The notes under the pieces: generated by a model
The model's database searches: none
What the model was told of the DNA's origin: nothing
Seen by the model: only the letters and a program-made list of their open reading frames with translations
Translations under genes and position numbers: made by a program
Assembly: GCA_027064945.1 (NCBI GenBank)
Contig: JAMOPB010000386.1
Coordinates: forward strand, 1 to 8,544
DNA length: 8,544 nucleotides
DNA from: Candidatus Cloacimonadota bacterium
GTDB lineage: Bacteria > Cloacimonadota > Cloacimonadia > Cloacimonadales > TCS61
Direction: 5' to 3'
Shown here: piece by piece, positions 1-5,331 of the stretch
Layout of the letters: every line of letters starts with the position of its first letter
Position numbering within the stretch: position 1 is the first letter of the stretch

Positions 1-99
1 AAGGATGTTTTTGTCCTACTTTGAATTATGCAATTTGTTTTATTCTGTTCGAATAAAAGAAGAATTACATACGGCAAATAAAAAAAAATAAAAAATAAT

Positions 100-128
100 T
101 TGCATTATGCACATATGTGCAATATATT
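100..128 (+). promoter_or_regulatory. Putative promoter of the DUF134-led operon
   Basis: TTGCAT at 100-105 and TATATT at 123-128 are separated by exactly 17 bases and look like a sigma-70-type -35/-10 pair; the -10 matches consensus at 5 of 6 positions and the -35 at only 3 of 6. The same bases also fit the Bacteroidota-type layout loosely (TTTG at 99-102, TATATTGT at 123-130). A start near 135 would leave a leader of roughly 27 bases before the first ATG at 162, with the Shine-Dalgarno AAGGAG at 151-156. The region just upstream (76-101) is an A/T-rich tract that could act as an UP-like element. This is a pattern match only. Confidence 0.5.
108..121. promoter_or_regulatory. Perfect 14-bp palindrome, candidate operator
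   Basis: TGCACATATGTGCA is a perfect inverted repeat lying wholly between the putative -35 and -10 boxes, where a bound dimer would block or remodel the promoter. The octamer ATTATGCA occurs at 104-111, overlapping the left arm, and again at 25-32, so a second weaker site upstream is possible. The first gene encodes a helix-turn-helix protein, making autoregulation the simplest guess. The palindrome is seen directly; its role as an operator and the identity of the binder are inferred. Confidence 0.5.
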
Positions 129-161
129 GTCCACAGAAGATTTTTTAAAAAAGGAGTTCGA

Positions 162-608
162 ATGGCTAGACCGAAAAAAAATAGATTGGTGGAGTCACCA
201 CCATCAAATTGCAGTTTTAAGCCGGTAGGAACTCCTGCAAGTGGTTTGGAACAGGTGAATTTATCTTTAGATGAATATGAAGCAATACGTCTTGCTGATT
301 ATCTTTCATTAGGTCATGCTGAAGCTGCCGAAGAGATGGAAATCTCACGTTCTACATTTACCAGATTAATAGAACGTGCTAGAAAAAAAATGGCTGAGTT
401 TCTAATCGAAGGAAGACTATTGCAAATAGAAGGTGGGAATATCCACTTTAAAGGAAATAGAATTCAATGTTCCGATTGTGGACATCTTTTTGAAGCGAAT
501 TTTAATTCGGCTTTGAAGGAATGTCCTATTTGTGGATCAGATAAGCTTATTGATTTGGCTGGAAGTTTTGGTCACGGAAGATGTTGTAGAAATCATAAAA
601 AAAGATAG
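162..608 (+). CDS. DUF134/UPF0251 family HTH DNA-binding protein
   Basis: Predicted cytoplasmic DNA-binding regulator of 148 residues. The N-terminus MARPKK, the block LDEYEAIRLADY (about 36-47) and the helix-turn-helix segment with SRSTFTRLIERARKK (about 62-76) are the hallmarks of the DUF134 (UPF0251) family, followed by LIEGRLLQIEGG. The C-terminal part adds a zinc-ribbon-like pair, C103-x2-C106 and C121-x2-C124, which could bind zinc or sense metal or redox state. I place the start at 162 rather than at the in-frame ATG at 117, because AAGGAG at 151-156 sits 5 bases upstream and the family begins with MARP; the ATG at 117 lies inside the palindrome. It is the first gene of the run, 13 bases before mrp. 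Members of this family commonly sit beside NifX-like and MinD/Mrp genes in anaerobes; that it controls this operon is inferred. Confidence 0.9.
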   Translation: MARPKKNRLVESPPSNCSFKPVGTPASGLEQVNLSLDEYEAIRLADYLSLGHAEAAEEMEISRSTFTRLIERARKKMAEFLIEGRLLQIEGGNIHFKGNRIQCSDCGHLFEANFNSALKECPICGSDKLIDLAGSFGHGRCCRNHKKR

Positions 609-621
609 AAGGATGTGGAAA

Positions 622-1449
622 ATGGAAACATTAGAAGAAAGAGAAAGAAACGAGAAAAGACGTAAGGAAAACTTAGGAAGAATTAAGCACAAAATAGTTG
701 TTCTAAGCGGTAAAGGCGGTGTAGGTAAAAGTACCGTAAGTGTGAATGTAGCACATGGATTAGCTGCTAGGGGTTACAAAGTTGGATTATTGGATGTGGA
801 TATTCATGGTCCTTCTATTGCTAAAATGGTTGGTATAGAAGGCGAAACATTGATGGTAAGCTCAAAAGATGAACGTCCATTCCCAATAAAAGTAAATGAT
901 AATTTATATGCTTTAACAATTGCTACACTTATGCCGGATCCTGATAAGCCAATCGTATGGCGTGGACCTTTGAAAATGGGTGTAATTAAACAATTCTTAC
1001 AAGATATTGAATGGCCATATTTAGATTATTTAATAGTTGATAATCCTCCGGGAACCGGTGATGAACCACTTTCTGTAGTTCAATTATTAGAAGATGTAAG
1101 CGGTAGTTTAATTGTTTCAACTCCGCAAAAAGTTGCTTTCTTAGATGCAAGAAAAACTATTAAATTTTCACAGCAAATGAATGTACCTGTTTTAGGATTA
1201 ATAGAAAATATGAGCGGATTTGTTTGTCCAAATTGTGGAACTCGTCATGAAATCTTCAAAGGCGAAGGAACAGAACAAGCAGCAAAAGATTTTGATTTGG
1301 ATATTTTAGGTAAATTACCGATAGATCCGAATATTGTTCAATCAGGAGATAGCGGAGCAGCTTTCGCAAAAGATTTTCCTGAAAGTATATCAGCAAAAGA
1401 ATTCGATAAAATAGTAGATCAAATATTAAAGAAACTTGAAGCTAAATAA
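622..1449 (+). CDS. mrp: Mrp/NBP35-type P-loop ATPase, Fe-S cluster carrier
   Basis: Cytoplasmic ATPase of 275 residues in the Mrp/ApbC/NBP35 family, which binds a bridging Fe-S cluster as a dimer and passes it to apoproteins. The deviant Walker A GKGGVGKS is at 30-37 with the signature lysine K31, the LLDVDIHGPS block is near 57-66, and the switch II region DNPPGTGDEP is at 140-149. The cluster-binding pair CPNC (C202, C205) follows ENMSGF, as in cluster-binding members. The start at 622 is preferred: AGAAGG at 607-612 is about 9 bases upstream, whereas for the ATG at 613 it is directly adjacent, and still earlier in-frame starts lie inside the DUF134 gene. The position-141 Asn differs from the residues I recall there (Leu, Met, Thr) but that site is variable. 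In Desulfovibrio an Mrp protein is encoded with the ORP complex, which fits this neighbourhood. Confidence 0.93.
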   Translation: METLEERERNEKRRKENLGRIKHKIVVLSGKGGVGKSTVSVNVAHGLAARGYKVGLLDVDIHGPSIAKMVGIEGETLMVSSKDERPFPIKVNDNLYALTIATLMPDPDKPIVWRGPLKMGVIKQFLQDIEWPYLDYLIVDNPPGTGDEPLSVVQLLEDVSGSLIVSTPQKVAFLDARKTIKFSQQMNVPVLGLIENMSGFVCPNCGTRHEIFKGEGTEQAAKDFDLDILGKLPIDPNIVQSGDSGAAFAKDFPESISAKEFDKIVDQILKKLEAK

Positions 1450-1527
1450 GTTTCAGAAAGCGTAAATTAATAGTAACGCTTCCAGATTTAGTAACTTCAA
1501 AAAAAACAAAATCAGGAGGTAAAAAAA
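1450..1527 (+). other. Intergenic leader of the DUF5320 pair
   Basis: This 78-base gap holds a weak hairpin (AAGCGT at 1458-1463 pairing with ACGCTT at 1476-1481, 12-base loop) and a near-consensus Shine-Dalgarno AGGAGGT at 1514-1520, 7 bases before the ATG at 1528. The hairpin has no T-tract after it, so it is not a convincing terminator. I see no clear promoter. Transcription most likely continues from mrp. Confidence 0.35.
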
Positions 1528-1561
1528 ATGCCAAGAGGTGACGGAACAGGTCCCGATGGAA
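1528..1561 (+). repeat. Duplicated 5' end of the two DUF5320 genes, copy 1
   Basis: The first 34 bases of this gene match 1782-1815 at 32 of 34 positions, at an offset of 254 bases. The upstream string AACAAAATC (1505-1513) is echoed as AACAAAACC (1759-1767) at the same offset. The similarity at DNA level, including part of the leader, suggests tandem duplication of the gene start with later divergence of the 3' parts, or gene conversion between them. Confidence 0.75.
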
Positions 1562-1752
1562 AAGGACCAAGAACAGGTCGAGGTTTAGGCAAATCTGCCG
1601 GAAATGCAATGGGCAGTGGAATAGGCGTAGGTCGAAACCAAGGTGGCGGAAGAGGTCTTGGACAAGGTACAGGACGAAATACCGGACAAGGTTTAGGAAG
1701 AGGAACTGGTAAAGGTCTTGGACGAGGTACCGGACAAGGTAGAAATAGATAG
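1528..1752 (+). CDS. Glycine/arginine-rich DUF5320-like small protein
   Basis: A 74-residue, very basic protein with 30 glycines (about 40%), no cysteine, and only D5 and D10 as acidic residues. The N-terminus MPRGDGTGPDGKGPRTGRG matches the opening of the DUF5320 family (MPxGDxTGPxGxGPxTGR). From about residue 41 the chain is built from GLGxGTGx-type units, and residues 43-49 and 63-69 recur at a 20-residue spacing. Unlike the neighbouring paralog it has no aromatic FGRG region and no C-terminal coiled coil, so it looks like a reduced or simplified family member. It is probably disordered; the RG-rich composition could bind nucleic acid or anionic clusters, but no function is established. 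A strong AGGAGGT at 1514-1520 supports the start. DUF5320 genes are commonly found beside NifX-like and MinD-type genes in anaerobes. Confidence 0.8.
   Translation: MPRGDGTGPDGKGPRTGRGLGKSAGNAMGSGIGVGRNQGGGRGLGQGTGRNTGQGLGRGTGKGLGRGTGQGRNR
1654..1735 (+). repeat. Internal direct repeat in the Gly/Arg-rich gene
   Basis: The 22 bases at 1654-1675 and 1714-1735 match at 20 of 22 positions, 60 bases (20 codons) apart, and encode the recurring GLGxGTG units. This is the kind of in-frame repeat that expands and contracts by slippage, so length variation among related strains would be expected. Confidence 0.7.
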
Positions 1753-1781
1753 TAGAACAACAAAACCAAAAGGAGGAAATT

Positions 1782-1815
1782 ATGCCAAGAGGTGACAGAA
1801 CAGGTCCCAATGGAA
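1782..1815 (+). repeat. Duplicated 5' end of the two DUF5320 genes, copy 2
   Basis: Partner of the segment at 1528-1561, 32 of 34 bases identical; see that entry. Beyond base 1815 the two genes diverge quickly. Confidence 0.75.
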
Positions 1816-2108
1816 TGGGAGCAATGAGCGGAAGACAATTAGGATTTTGTAATGGTTATGAAACACCCGGATTTACCAAAGGCGTTCCACGTGGTGGTAG
1901 TGGCTTTGGAAGAAGAGGCAATTTCGGATACGGAAGAGGATTCGGTAGAAACGGTGGTTTTGGCCGAGGATATAACCGTGGATTCGGAAGTTATGTAGCT
2001 CCACAATATTCTAAGGAAGATGAAGCGAAACTTTTGGAAAATGAAATTACTGCTTTGAAAGAAGAACTGAAATTGATGGAAAATCATCTGGAAGAGCTTA
2101 AGAAGTAA
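1782..2108 (+). CDS. DUF5320 family protein with coiled-coil C-terminus
   Basis: A 108-residue protein with full DUF5320 architecture: the opening MPRGDRTGPNGMGAMSGRQLGFCNGY (1-26, one cysteine at C23), a glycine/aromatic/arginine-rich middle (about 35-71, repeated GFGR and GYGR units), and a charged helix at about 77-108 with heptad-like leucines (LLENEI, LKEELKLMENHLEELKK) predicted to form a coiled coil. The start has AGGAGG at 1771-1776, 5 bases upstream. It follows its paralog by 29 bases and precedes the small unknown gene and the NifX gene. The coiled coil suggests oligomerisation or partner binding with the low-complexity part exposed. The family has no assigned biochemical function; its constant company with Mo/Fe-S cofactor genes is the only clue. 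Confidence 0.87.
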   Translation: MPRGDRTGPNGMGAMSGRQLGFCNGYETPGFTKGVPRGGSGFGRRGNFGYGRGFGRNGGFGRGYNRGFGSYVAPQYSKEDEAKLLENEITALKEELKLMENHLEELKK

Positions 2109-2125
2109 TTTTTTTTAACTGAGGT

Positions 2126-2152
2126 ACGGGATGGGCAAAAAAGCCCACCCGT
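2126..2152 (+). terminator. Intra-operon hairpin after the second DUF5320 gene
   Basis: ACGGG (2126-2130) and TGGGC (2132-2136) pair with GCCCACCCGT (2143-2152) around an A6 loop, leaving only A2131 bulged: ten base pairs, the most GC-rich stem in the window. What follows is ATTTATTATT rather than a clean T-tract, while an uninterrupted T8 (2109-2116) lies before the stem. It may be a weak or partial terminator or a 3'-end stabiliser that lowers expression of the genes downstream relative to the DUF5320 pair. The stem is seen; the function is inferred. Confidence 0.45.
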
Positions 2153-2172
2153 ATTTATTATTGGAGGAAATG

Positions 2173-2430
2173 ATGGAAGGAAGAAGACATGGTGGAAGAC
2201 ATATAAATGGTTTTAAATATAGAAATAGAAGGCAGGTTAATCCCGGACATTCTATAATAAATAGTATTCTTACAACTGCCTTGGGCTTTGTTATTAATGA
2301 TATTAGTAAAGAAGATAGCAAAATAAAGCTATTAACTTCTAAGCTTTTTTCTTCCAAACAAATCCCAAATAATAATAAAAAGCCAATAGATGTAGATTAT
2401 AAAGTAATATCAGAAGAGGAAAACAAATGA
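2173..2430 (+). CDS. Small protein of unknown function
   Basis: I do not recognise this 85-residue protein. Its N-terminus is basic and rich in Gly, His and Arg (MEGRRHGGRHINGF), echoing the low-complexity style of the DUF5320 proteins; a short moderately hydrophobic stretch (IINSILTTALGFVIND, about 28-43) follows, and the C-terminal third is polar and charged. No cysteines are present, so it is not an Fe-S protein by itself. The start at 2173 is chosen because GGAGG at 2163-2167 lies 5 bases upstream; the in-frame ATG at 2131 sits inside the hairpin at 2126-2152 and has no suitable ribosome site, and the ATG at 2170 is only 2 bases from GGAGG. It overlaps the NifX gene by ATGA (2427-2430), implying translational coupling, which supports it being real. 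Confidence 0.65.
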   Translation: MEGRRHGGRHINGFKYRNRRQVNPGHSIINSILTTALGFVINDISKEDSKIKLLTSKLFSSKQIPNNNKKPIDVDYKVISEEENK

Positions 2431-2762
2431 AAAAAATAGCAATTCCAACTTCTCAAGGAAATCTAAGTGCTCATTTTGGGCATTGTGAGAAATTTGCGAT
2501 TTTTGAAGTAGAAGGTAATGAAATAATAAAAGAAGATTTTATTATCCCACCACCACATGAACCCGGTTCACATCCCGCTTTTTTACGCGAATTAGGATGC
2601 TCTACAATTATCGCCGGCGGAATGGGCTTAAAAGCACAAAATTTGTTTGAACAAAATAACATAGAAGTCTTTATCGGAGTTCCGAGTTTATCTTTAAGAG
2701 AATTAGTTAAATCCTATTTAAATAAAGATTTGGAATCCGGTGATAATCTTTGTTCTCATTGA
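2427..2762 (+). CDS. NifX/NifB-like cofactor-binding protein, paralog 1
   Basis: A 111-residue cytoplasmic protein of the dinitrogenase Fe-Mo cofactor (NifX/NifB C-terminal, PF02579) fold, the family that includes the Desulfovibrio orange protein. Recognisable parts are IAIPTSQGNLSAHFGHCEKF (4-23; H16, H19, C20), PPPHEPGSHPAFLRELG (41-57; H44, H49), the IIAGGMGLKAQNLF core (61-74), and a C-terminal DNLCSH (106-111; C109, H111). The HEPG and terminal Cys-x-His elements mark a distinct subgroup and are plausible metal or cluster ligands. The gene has AGAGGA at 2415-2420, overlaps the upstream small gene by ATGA, and stops 11 bases before the first MinD-type ATPase, whose Shine-Dalgarno overlaps this stop. 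Nitrogen fixation is unlikely since no nif structural or assembly gene is present here. The cofactor bound (Mo-Fe-S, Mo-Cu-S or another) is unknown. Confidence 0.88.
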   Translation: MKKIAIPTSQGNLSAHFGHCEKFAIFEVEGNEIIKEDFIIPPPHEPGSHPAFLRELGCSTIIAGGMGLKAQNLFEQNNIEVFIGVPSLSLRELVKSYLNKDLESGDNLCSH

Positions 2763-2773
2763 GGAGATTTAAT

Positions 2774-3649
2774 ATGAAAATAGCAATTGCCAGTGGAAAA
2801 GGTGGAACAGGAAAAACAACCTTATCCACAAATTTGGCTTCATTTTTAGGTGAAAATAAACTTTTTGGTTCATCAAAAATTGTACTTAGCGATCTTGATG
2901 TGGAAGAACCAAATTCAGGTTTATTTTTAAAAGGTGAATTGATTCGCAAAGAAGATAAATACAAAATGATTCCGGAATGGGATAAAACAAATTGCACATT
3001 ATGCGGTAAGTGCCAAGAAGTATGCAATTTTAACGCTGTAATGAAACTTGCAGATACAATTATGGTTTTTCCTGAATTGTGTCATGGCTGTTATGCTTGT
3101 AGTGAATTATGCCCATCAAATTCTTTACCTATGATTCCTAAGAAAATGGGTGAATTAAAACACTTTGAGCTTGAAAATCTAGACTTTATTGAAAGTAAAT
3201 TAATTATTGGAGAAGAACAAGCTGTGCCATTAATTGGTCAAACAATTAAATATATCGATACTAATTATCCTAAGGATTCAATAAAATTATTTGATTCTCC
3301 TCCTGGAACATCTTGCCCTGTGATAGAAGCTACAAAAGATGCTGATCTGGTACTGATGGTTACAGAACCAACACCATTTGGGCTACATGATTTAAAATTG
3401 GCTGTTGAGACAATGAAGGAATTGGGTAAGATTTATGGTGTTGTAATTAATAGATTTGGAATTGGAGATGCAAATGTTGAAGAATATTGCGAAAAAAACA
3501 ATATTCCGGTAGTTGCTAAAATTCCAAATGATAGAAAAATTGCAGAATTGTATTCTAAGGGAGAATTACTCTATAAAAAAATTCCTGAAGTTAAAGCAGA
3601 ATTACAAAAGGTAGCTGAATTTATACTTCAAAAAAAGGAGCAATTATGA
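2774..3649 (+). CDS. MinD-superfamily ATPase with inserted ferredoxin domain, copy 1
   Basis: A 291-residue P-loop ATPase of the MinD/NifH superfamily (COG1149 type) with a two-cluster ferredoxin domain inserted after the first quarter. The deviant Walker A GKGGTGKT is at 8-15, DLDVEEPN at 40-47, and the ferredoxin motifs are C74-x2-C77-x2-C80-x3-C84 and C103-x2-C106-x2-C109-x3-C113, giving two [4Fe-4S] sites. Switch II is DSPPGTSCPV at 174-183 with a cysteine at C181. It probably couples ATP hydrolysis to electron or cluster transfer for a partner cofactor protein. The start at 2774 is supported by GAGGAG at 2761-2766; the in-frame ATG at 2750 lies inside the upstream gene and lacks a site. 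The end overlaps the next ATPase by ATGA, so the two are translationally coupled and likely act as a heterodimer, as with the paired ATPases of the Desulfovibrio ORP group. Confidence 0.92.
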   Translation: MKIAIASGKGGTGKTTLSTNLASFLGENKLFGSSKIVLSDLDVEEPNSGLFLKGELIRKEDKYKMIPEWDKTNCTLCGKCQEVCNFNAVMKLADTIMVFPELCHGCYACSELCPSNSLPMIPKKMGELKHFELENLDFIESKLIIGEEQAVPLIGQTIKYIDTNYPKDSIKLFDSPPGTSCPVIEATKDADLVLMVTEPTPFGLHDLKLAVETMKELGKIYGVVINRFGIGDANVEEYCEKNNIPVVAKIPNDRKIAELYSKGELLYKKIPEVKAELQKVAEFILQKKEQL

Positions 3650-4521
3650 AAGAGATAGTTGTAATTTCAGGAAAGGGCGGCACAGGAAAAACATCAGTTA
3701 CTGCTTCTTTGGCATATCTTGGCAAAGAGAATATTATTGTAGCAGATTGTGATGTTGATGCAGCTGATATGCATCTTCTAATGAATCCTACTAATTCTGT
3801 AAGAGAAGATTTTTATAGTGGCGTTATAGCCGAAATAGATAATGAAAAATGTATTAAATGTGGAAAATGTGCGGATGTTTGTCGTTGGGATGCAATTCCT
3901 GTAATTGATGGAAATTATGAAGTTCAACCACTTGACTGCGAAGGTTGTGGATATTGTGCATTGGTTTGCCCAACTGAAGCAATAAGTATGAATGAACAAA
4001 ATGTGGGTGATTGGATGATTTCAGATATTAAAACATCTACAAAAATGGTTCATGCTCGTCTTGGAATTGGTGCGGAAAACTCAGGTAAATTGGTTGCAAA
4101 AGTAAAAAATGAAGCAAAAAAATTGGCTGAGAATGAAAATAAAGATTATGTTTTAGTAGATGGATCTCCGGGAATTGGTTGCCCTGTAGTTTCTTCATTG
4201 TCCGGAGCTAATCTGGTGGTTTTAGTTACTGAGCCTTCTGTTTCCGGTGTTCATGATGTGAAAAGAGTTTATGAATTAGTTAAAAAATTCGGATTGAAAG
4301 CTGTTTGCATTATCAATAAAGCTGATATTAATTCCGATAAAGTTGATGAACTTCAGAAATTCTTTGATAAGGAAAATATAGAGGTAATTGCTAAAATTCC
4401 ATATAATGAGAATTTTACTAAAGCAATGACAATGGGTGAAACAATTGTGGAATTTGATCCTGACGGATTAGGCTTAATATTAAGTCGAAGCTGGGAAAAA
4501 ATTAAAGAATTAGTGAAATAA
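3646..4521 (+). CDS. MinD-superfamily ATPase with inserted ferredoxin domain, copy 2
   Basis: The partner of the preceding ATPase, also 291 residues with the same domain order. Walker A GKGGTGKT is at 9-16, DCDVDAADMH at 34-43, ferredoxin motifs C69-x2-C72-x2-C75-x3-C79 and C98-x2-C101-x2-C104-x3-C108, and switch II DGSPGIGCPV at 172-181 with C179. The KCIKCGKCADVCRWDAI and CEGCGYCALVCPTEAI segments are textbook [4Fe-4S] binding sites. It diverges enough from copy 1 outside the motifs that this is an old paralog pair, not a recent duplication. Start by ATGA overlap at 3646 with AAGGAG at 3635-3640. The gene ends 12 bases before the DsrE gene. The role in loading a metal-sulfur cofactor onto the NifX-family proteins is inferred from context. 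Confidence 0.93.
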   Translation: MKEIVVISGKGGTGKTSVTASLAYLGKENIIVADCDVDAADMHLLMNPTNSVREDFYSGVIAEIDNEKCIKCGKCADVCRWDAIPVIDGNYEVQPLDCEGCGYCALVCPTEAISMNEQNVGDWMISDIKTSTKMVHARLGIGAENSGKLVAKVKNEAKKLAENENKDYVLVDGSPGIGCPVVSSLSGANLVVLVTEPSVSGVHDVKRVYELVKKFGLKAVCIINKADINSDKVDELQKFFDKENIEVIAKIPYNENFTKAMTMGETIVEFDPDGLGLILSRSWEKIKELVK

Positions 4522-4533
4522 GCAGGAGATAAG

Positions 4534-4887
4534 ATGAATATTCTAATTATTATTAATGATGCACCATATGGTACTGAAAAAGCATATAATGCCTTAAGAA
4601 TGGCAACTACACTTTTAAAAGAGCACGAAAATGTGAATGTAAATGTGTTTTTATTAGCCGATTCAGTTACTTGTGCTTTACCGAATCAGAAAACTGCAAA
4701 CGGCTATTATAACATAGAAAGAATGCTAAAGGTTATAATTTCCAAAGGCGCAAAAATTAAAGCTTGTGGTGGTTGCTCGGAAGCACGCGGTATCGATAAA
4801 TTAACCTTGATTGATGGTGTTGAATTAAGCAATATGAAAGAGTTTGCAAAGTGGACAGTGGAAGCTGATAAAGTTCTCACTTTCTAA
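4534..4887 (+). CDS. DsrE/DsrF-like family protein
   Basis: A 117-residue soluble protein of the DsrE fold (COG1553-like). The family includes sulfur carriers of the Tus/Dsr relays that take persulfide on a conserved cysteine. Visible signatures are the N-terminal MNILIIINDAPYGTEKAYNA, the central VFLLADSVTCAL (38-49, C47), KACGGCSEARGI (76-87, with C78 and C81) and the closing EADKVLTF typical of the group. C78 is the likely persulfide site by family analogy, with C81 four residues on allowing a disulfide. AGGAG at 4524-4528 sits 5 bases before the start. Placed between the ATPase pair and two NifX genes, it is a natural candidate for delivering sulfur to cofactor assembly; that is inference, since many DsrE-like proteins have no tested role. 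Confidence 0.87.
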   Translation: MNILIIINDAPYGTEKAYNALRMATTLLKEHENVNVNVFLLADSVTCALPNQKTANGYYNIERMLKVIISKGAKIKACGGCSEARGIDKLTLIDGVELSNMKEFAKWTVEADKVLTF

Positions 4888-4924
4888 AAAAAATAAGTTA
4901 ATATAAAAAAATAGGAGAAATAAA

Positions 4925-5263
4925 ATGAAAATTTTACTTACAGCAAAAGGAACTAATTGGGATTCTAAGATGGACCCAAGATTTGGAAGAACAGAATTCT
5001 TCTTTATTTATGACGAAGAAACTGATGCAATTGAAACATACGATAACAGAGCAATTGCAGATGAAGCTCATGGAGCAGGTCCAAAAACAGCACAAAAAAT
5101 GACAGAATATAATGTGAATGTGCTTATTACAGGAAATGGTCCTGGCGGGAATGCTGATGCAGTAGTAAAAAGAGCCGGCACAAAAGTTTATGTTGGAGCT
5201 GGTGATATGACTGTGAAAGAAGCATATGAAGCTTATAAAAACGGTGAATTAAGAGAAGCATAA
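4925..5263 (+). CDS. NifX-family cofactor-binding protein, paralog 2
   Basis: A 112-residue protein close to the common anaerobe NifX-like type (COG1433). It has the family opening MKILLTAKGTNWDSKMDPRFGR (1-22), then HGAGPKTAQKM (49-59, H49), VLITGNGPGGNADAV (66-80) and a C-terminal VGAGDMTVKEAYEAYKNGEL (90-109). There are no cysteines at all, so cluster binding, if any, would rest on other residues such as H49 or on inorganic sulfur ligands, as in the orange protein where the Mo-Cu-S cluster is held non-covalently. AGGAG at 4913-4917 lies 7 bases upstream. It is clearly different from paralog 1 (no HEPG, no terminal Cys-x-His). Of the three paralogs this one is the best candidate for an ORP-like protein. 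Confidence 0.9.
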   Translation: MKILLTAKGTNWDSKMDPRFGRTEFFFIYDEETDAIETYDNRAIADEAHGAGPKTAQKMTEYNVNVLITGNGPGGNADAVVKRAGTKVYVGAGDMTVKEAYEAYKNGELREA

Positions 5264-5271
5264 TTTATACT

Positions 5272-5309
5272 TGTAGCCATCTTTTTGTTTAAAAAAAAAG
5301 GTGGCTACA
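5272..5309 (+). terminator. Long hairpin between NifX paralogs 2 and 3
   Basis: TGTAGCCATCTTTTT (5272-5286) pairs with AAAAAGGTGGCTACA (5295-5309) over 15 positions, with one T-G wobble and no mismatch. The inner half is pure A/T pairing and the bases after the stem are TTGTGAATTT, not a T-run. It could terminate or attenuate transcription between the two genes, or protect the upstream mRNA end. It is the first long non-coding gap after the DsrE gene and may split the run into two expression levels. Confidence 0.5.
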
Positions 5310-5331
5310 TTGTGAATTTAGGAGAATAATA

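Noticed and set aside
2..17. AGGA/TCCT stem as a terminator of a gene left of the window
   Set aside because: Only four base pairs with an eight-base loop and the upstream context is cut off; too weak to call.
140..149. Asn at the switch II position of Mrp (DNPPGTGDEP; residue numbers given) as a loss-of-function sign
   Set aside because: The aspartate, PPGTGD core, Walker A and CPNC pair are all intact, and the residue after the aspartate varies among family members.
532..621. N-terminal extension of the Mrp frame starting at 532 or 613
   Set aside because: The extension overlaps the DUF134 gene in another frame and has no ribosome site; the ATG at 613 has AGAAGG directly against it. The start at 622 gives normal spacing and a normal Mrp N-terminus.
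1654..1735. CRISPR array or tandem satellite
   Set aside because: The repeats are within a clear coding frame with a strong ribosome site, are imperfect, and have no regular unique spacers.
1442..1838. Long minus-strand open frames rich in Pro, Arg, Leu and Phe
   Set aside because: They mirror the glycine-rich DUF5320 genes on the + strand, have low-complexity translations and lack ribosome sites; they are antisense artefacts of GGN-rich codons.
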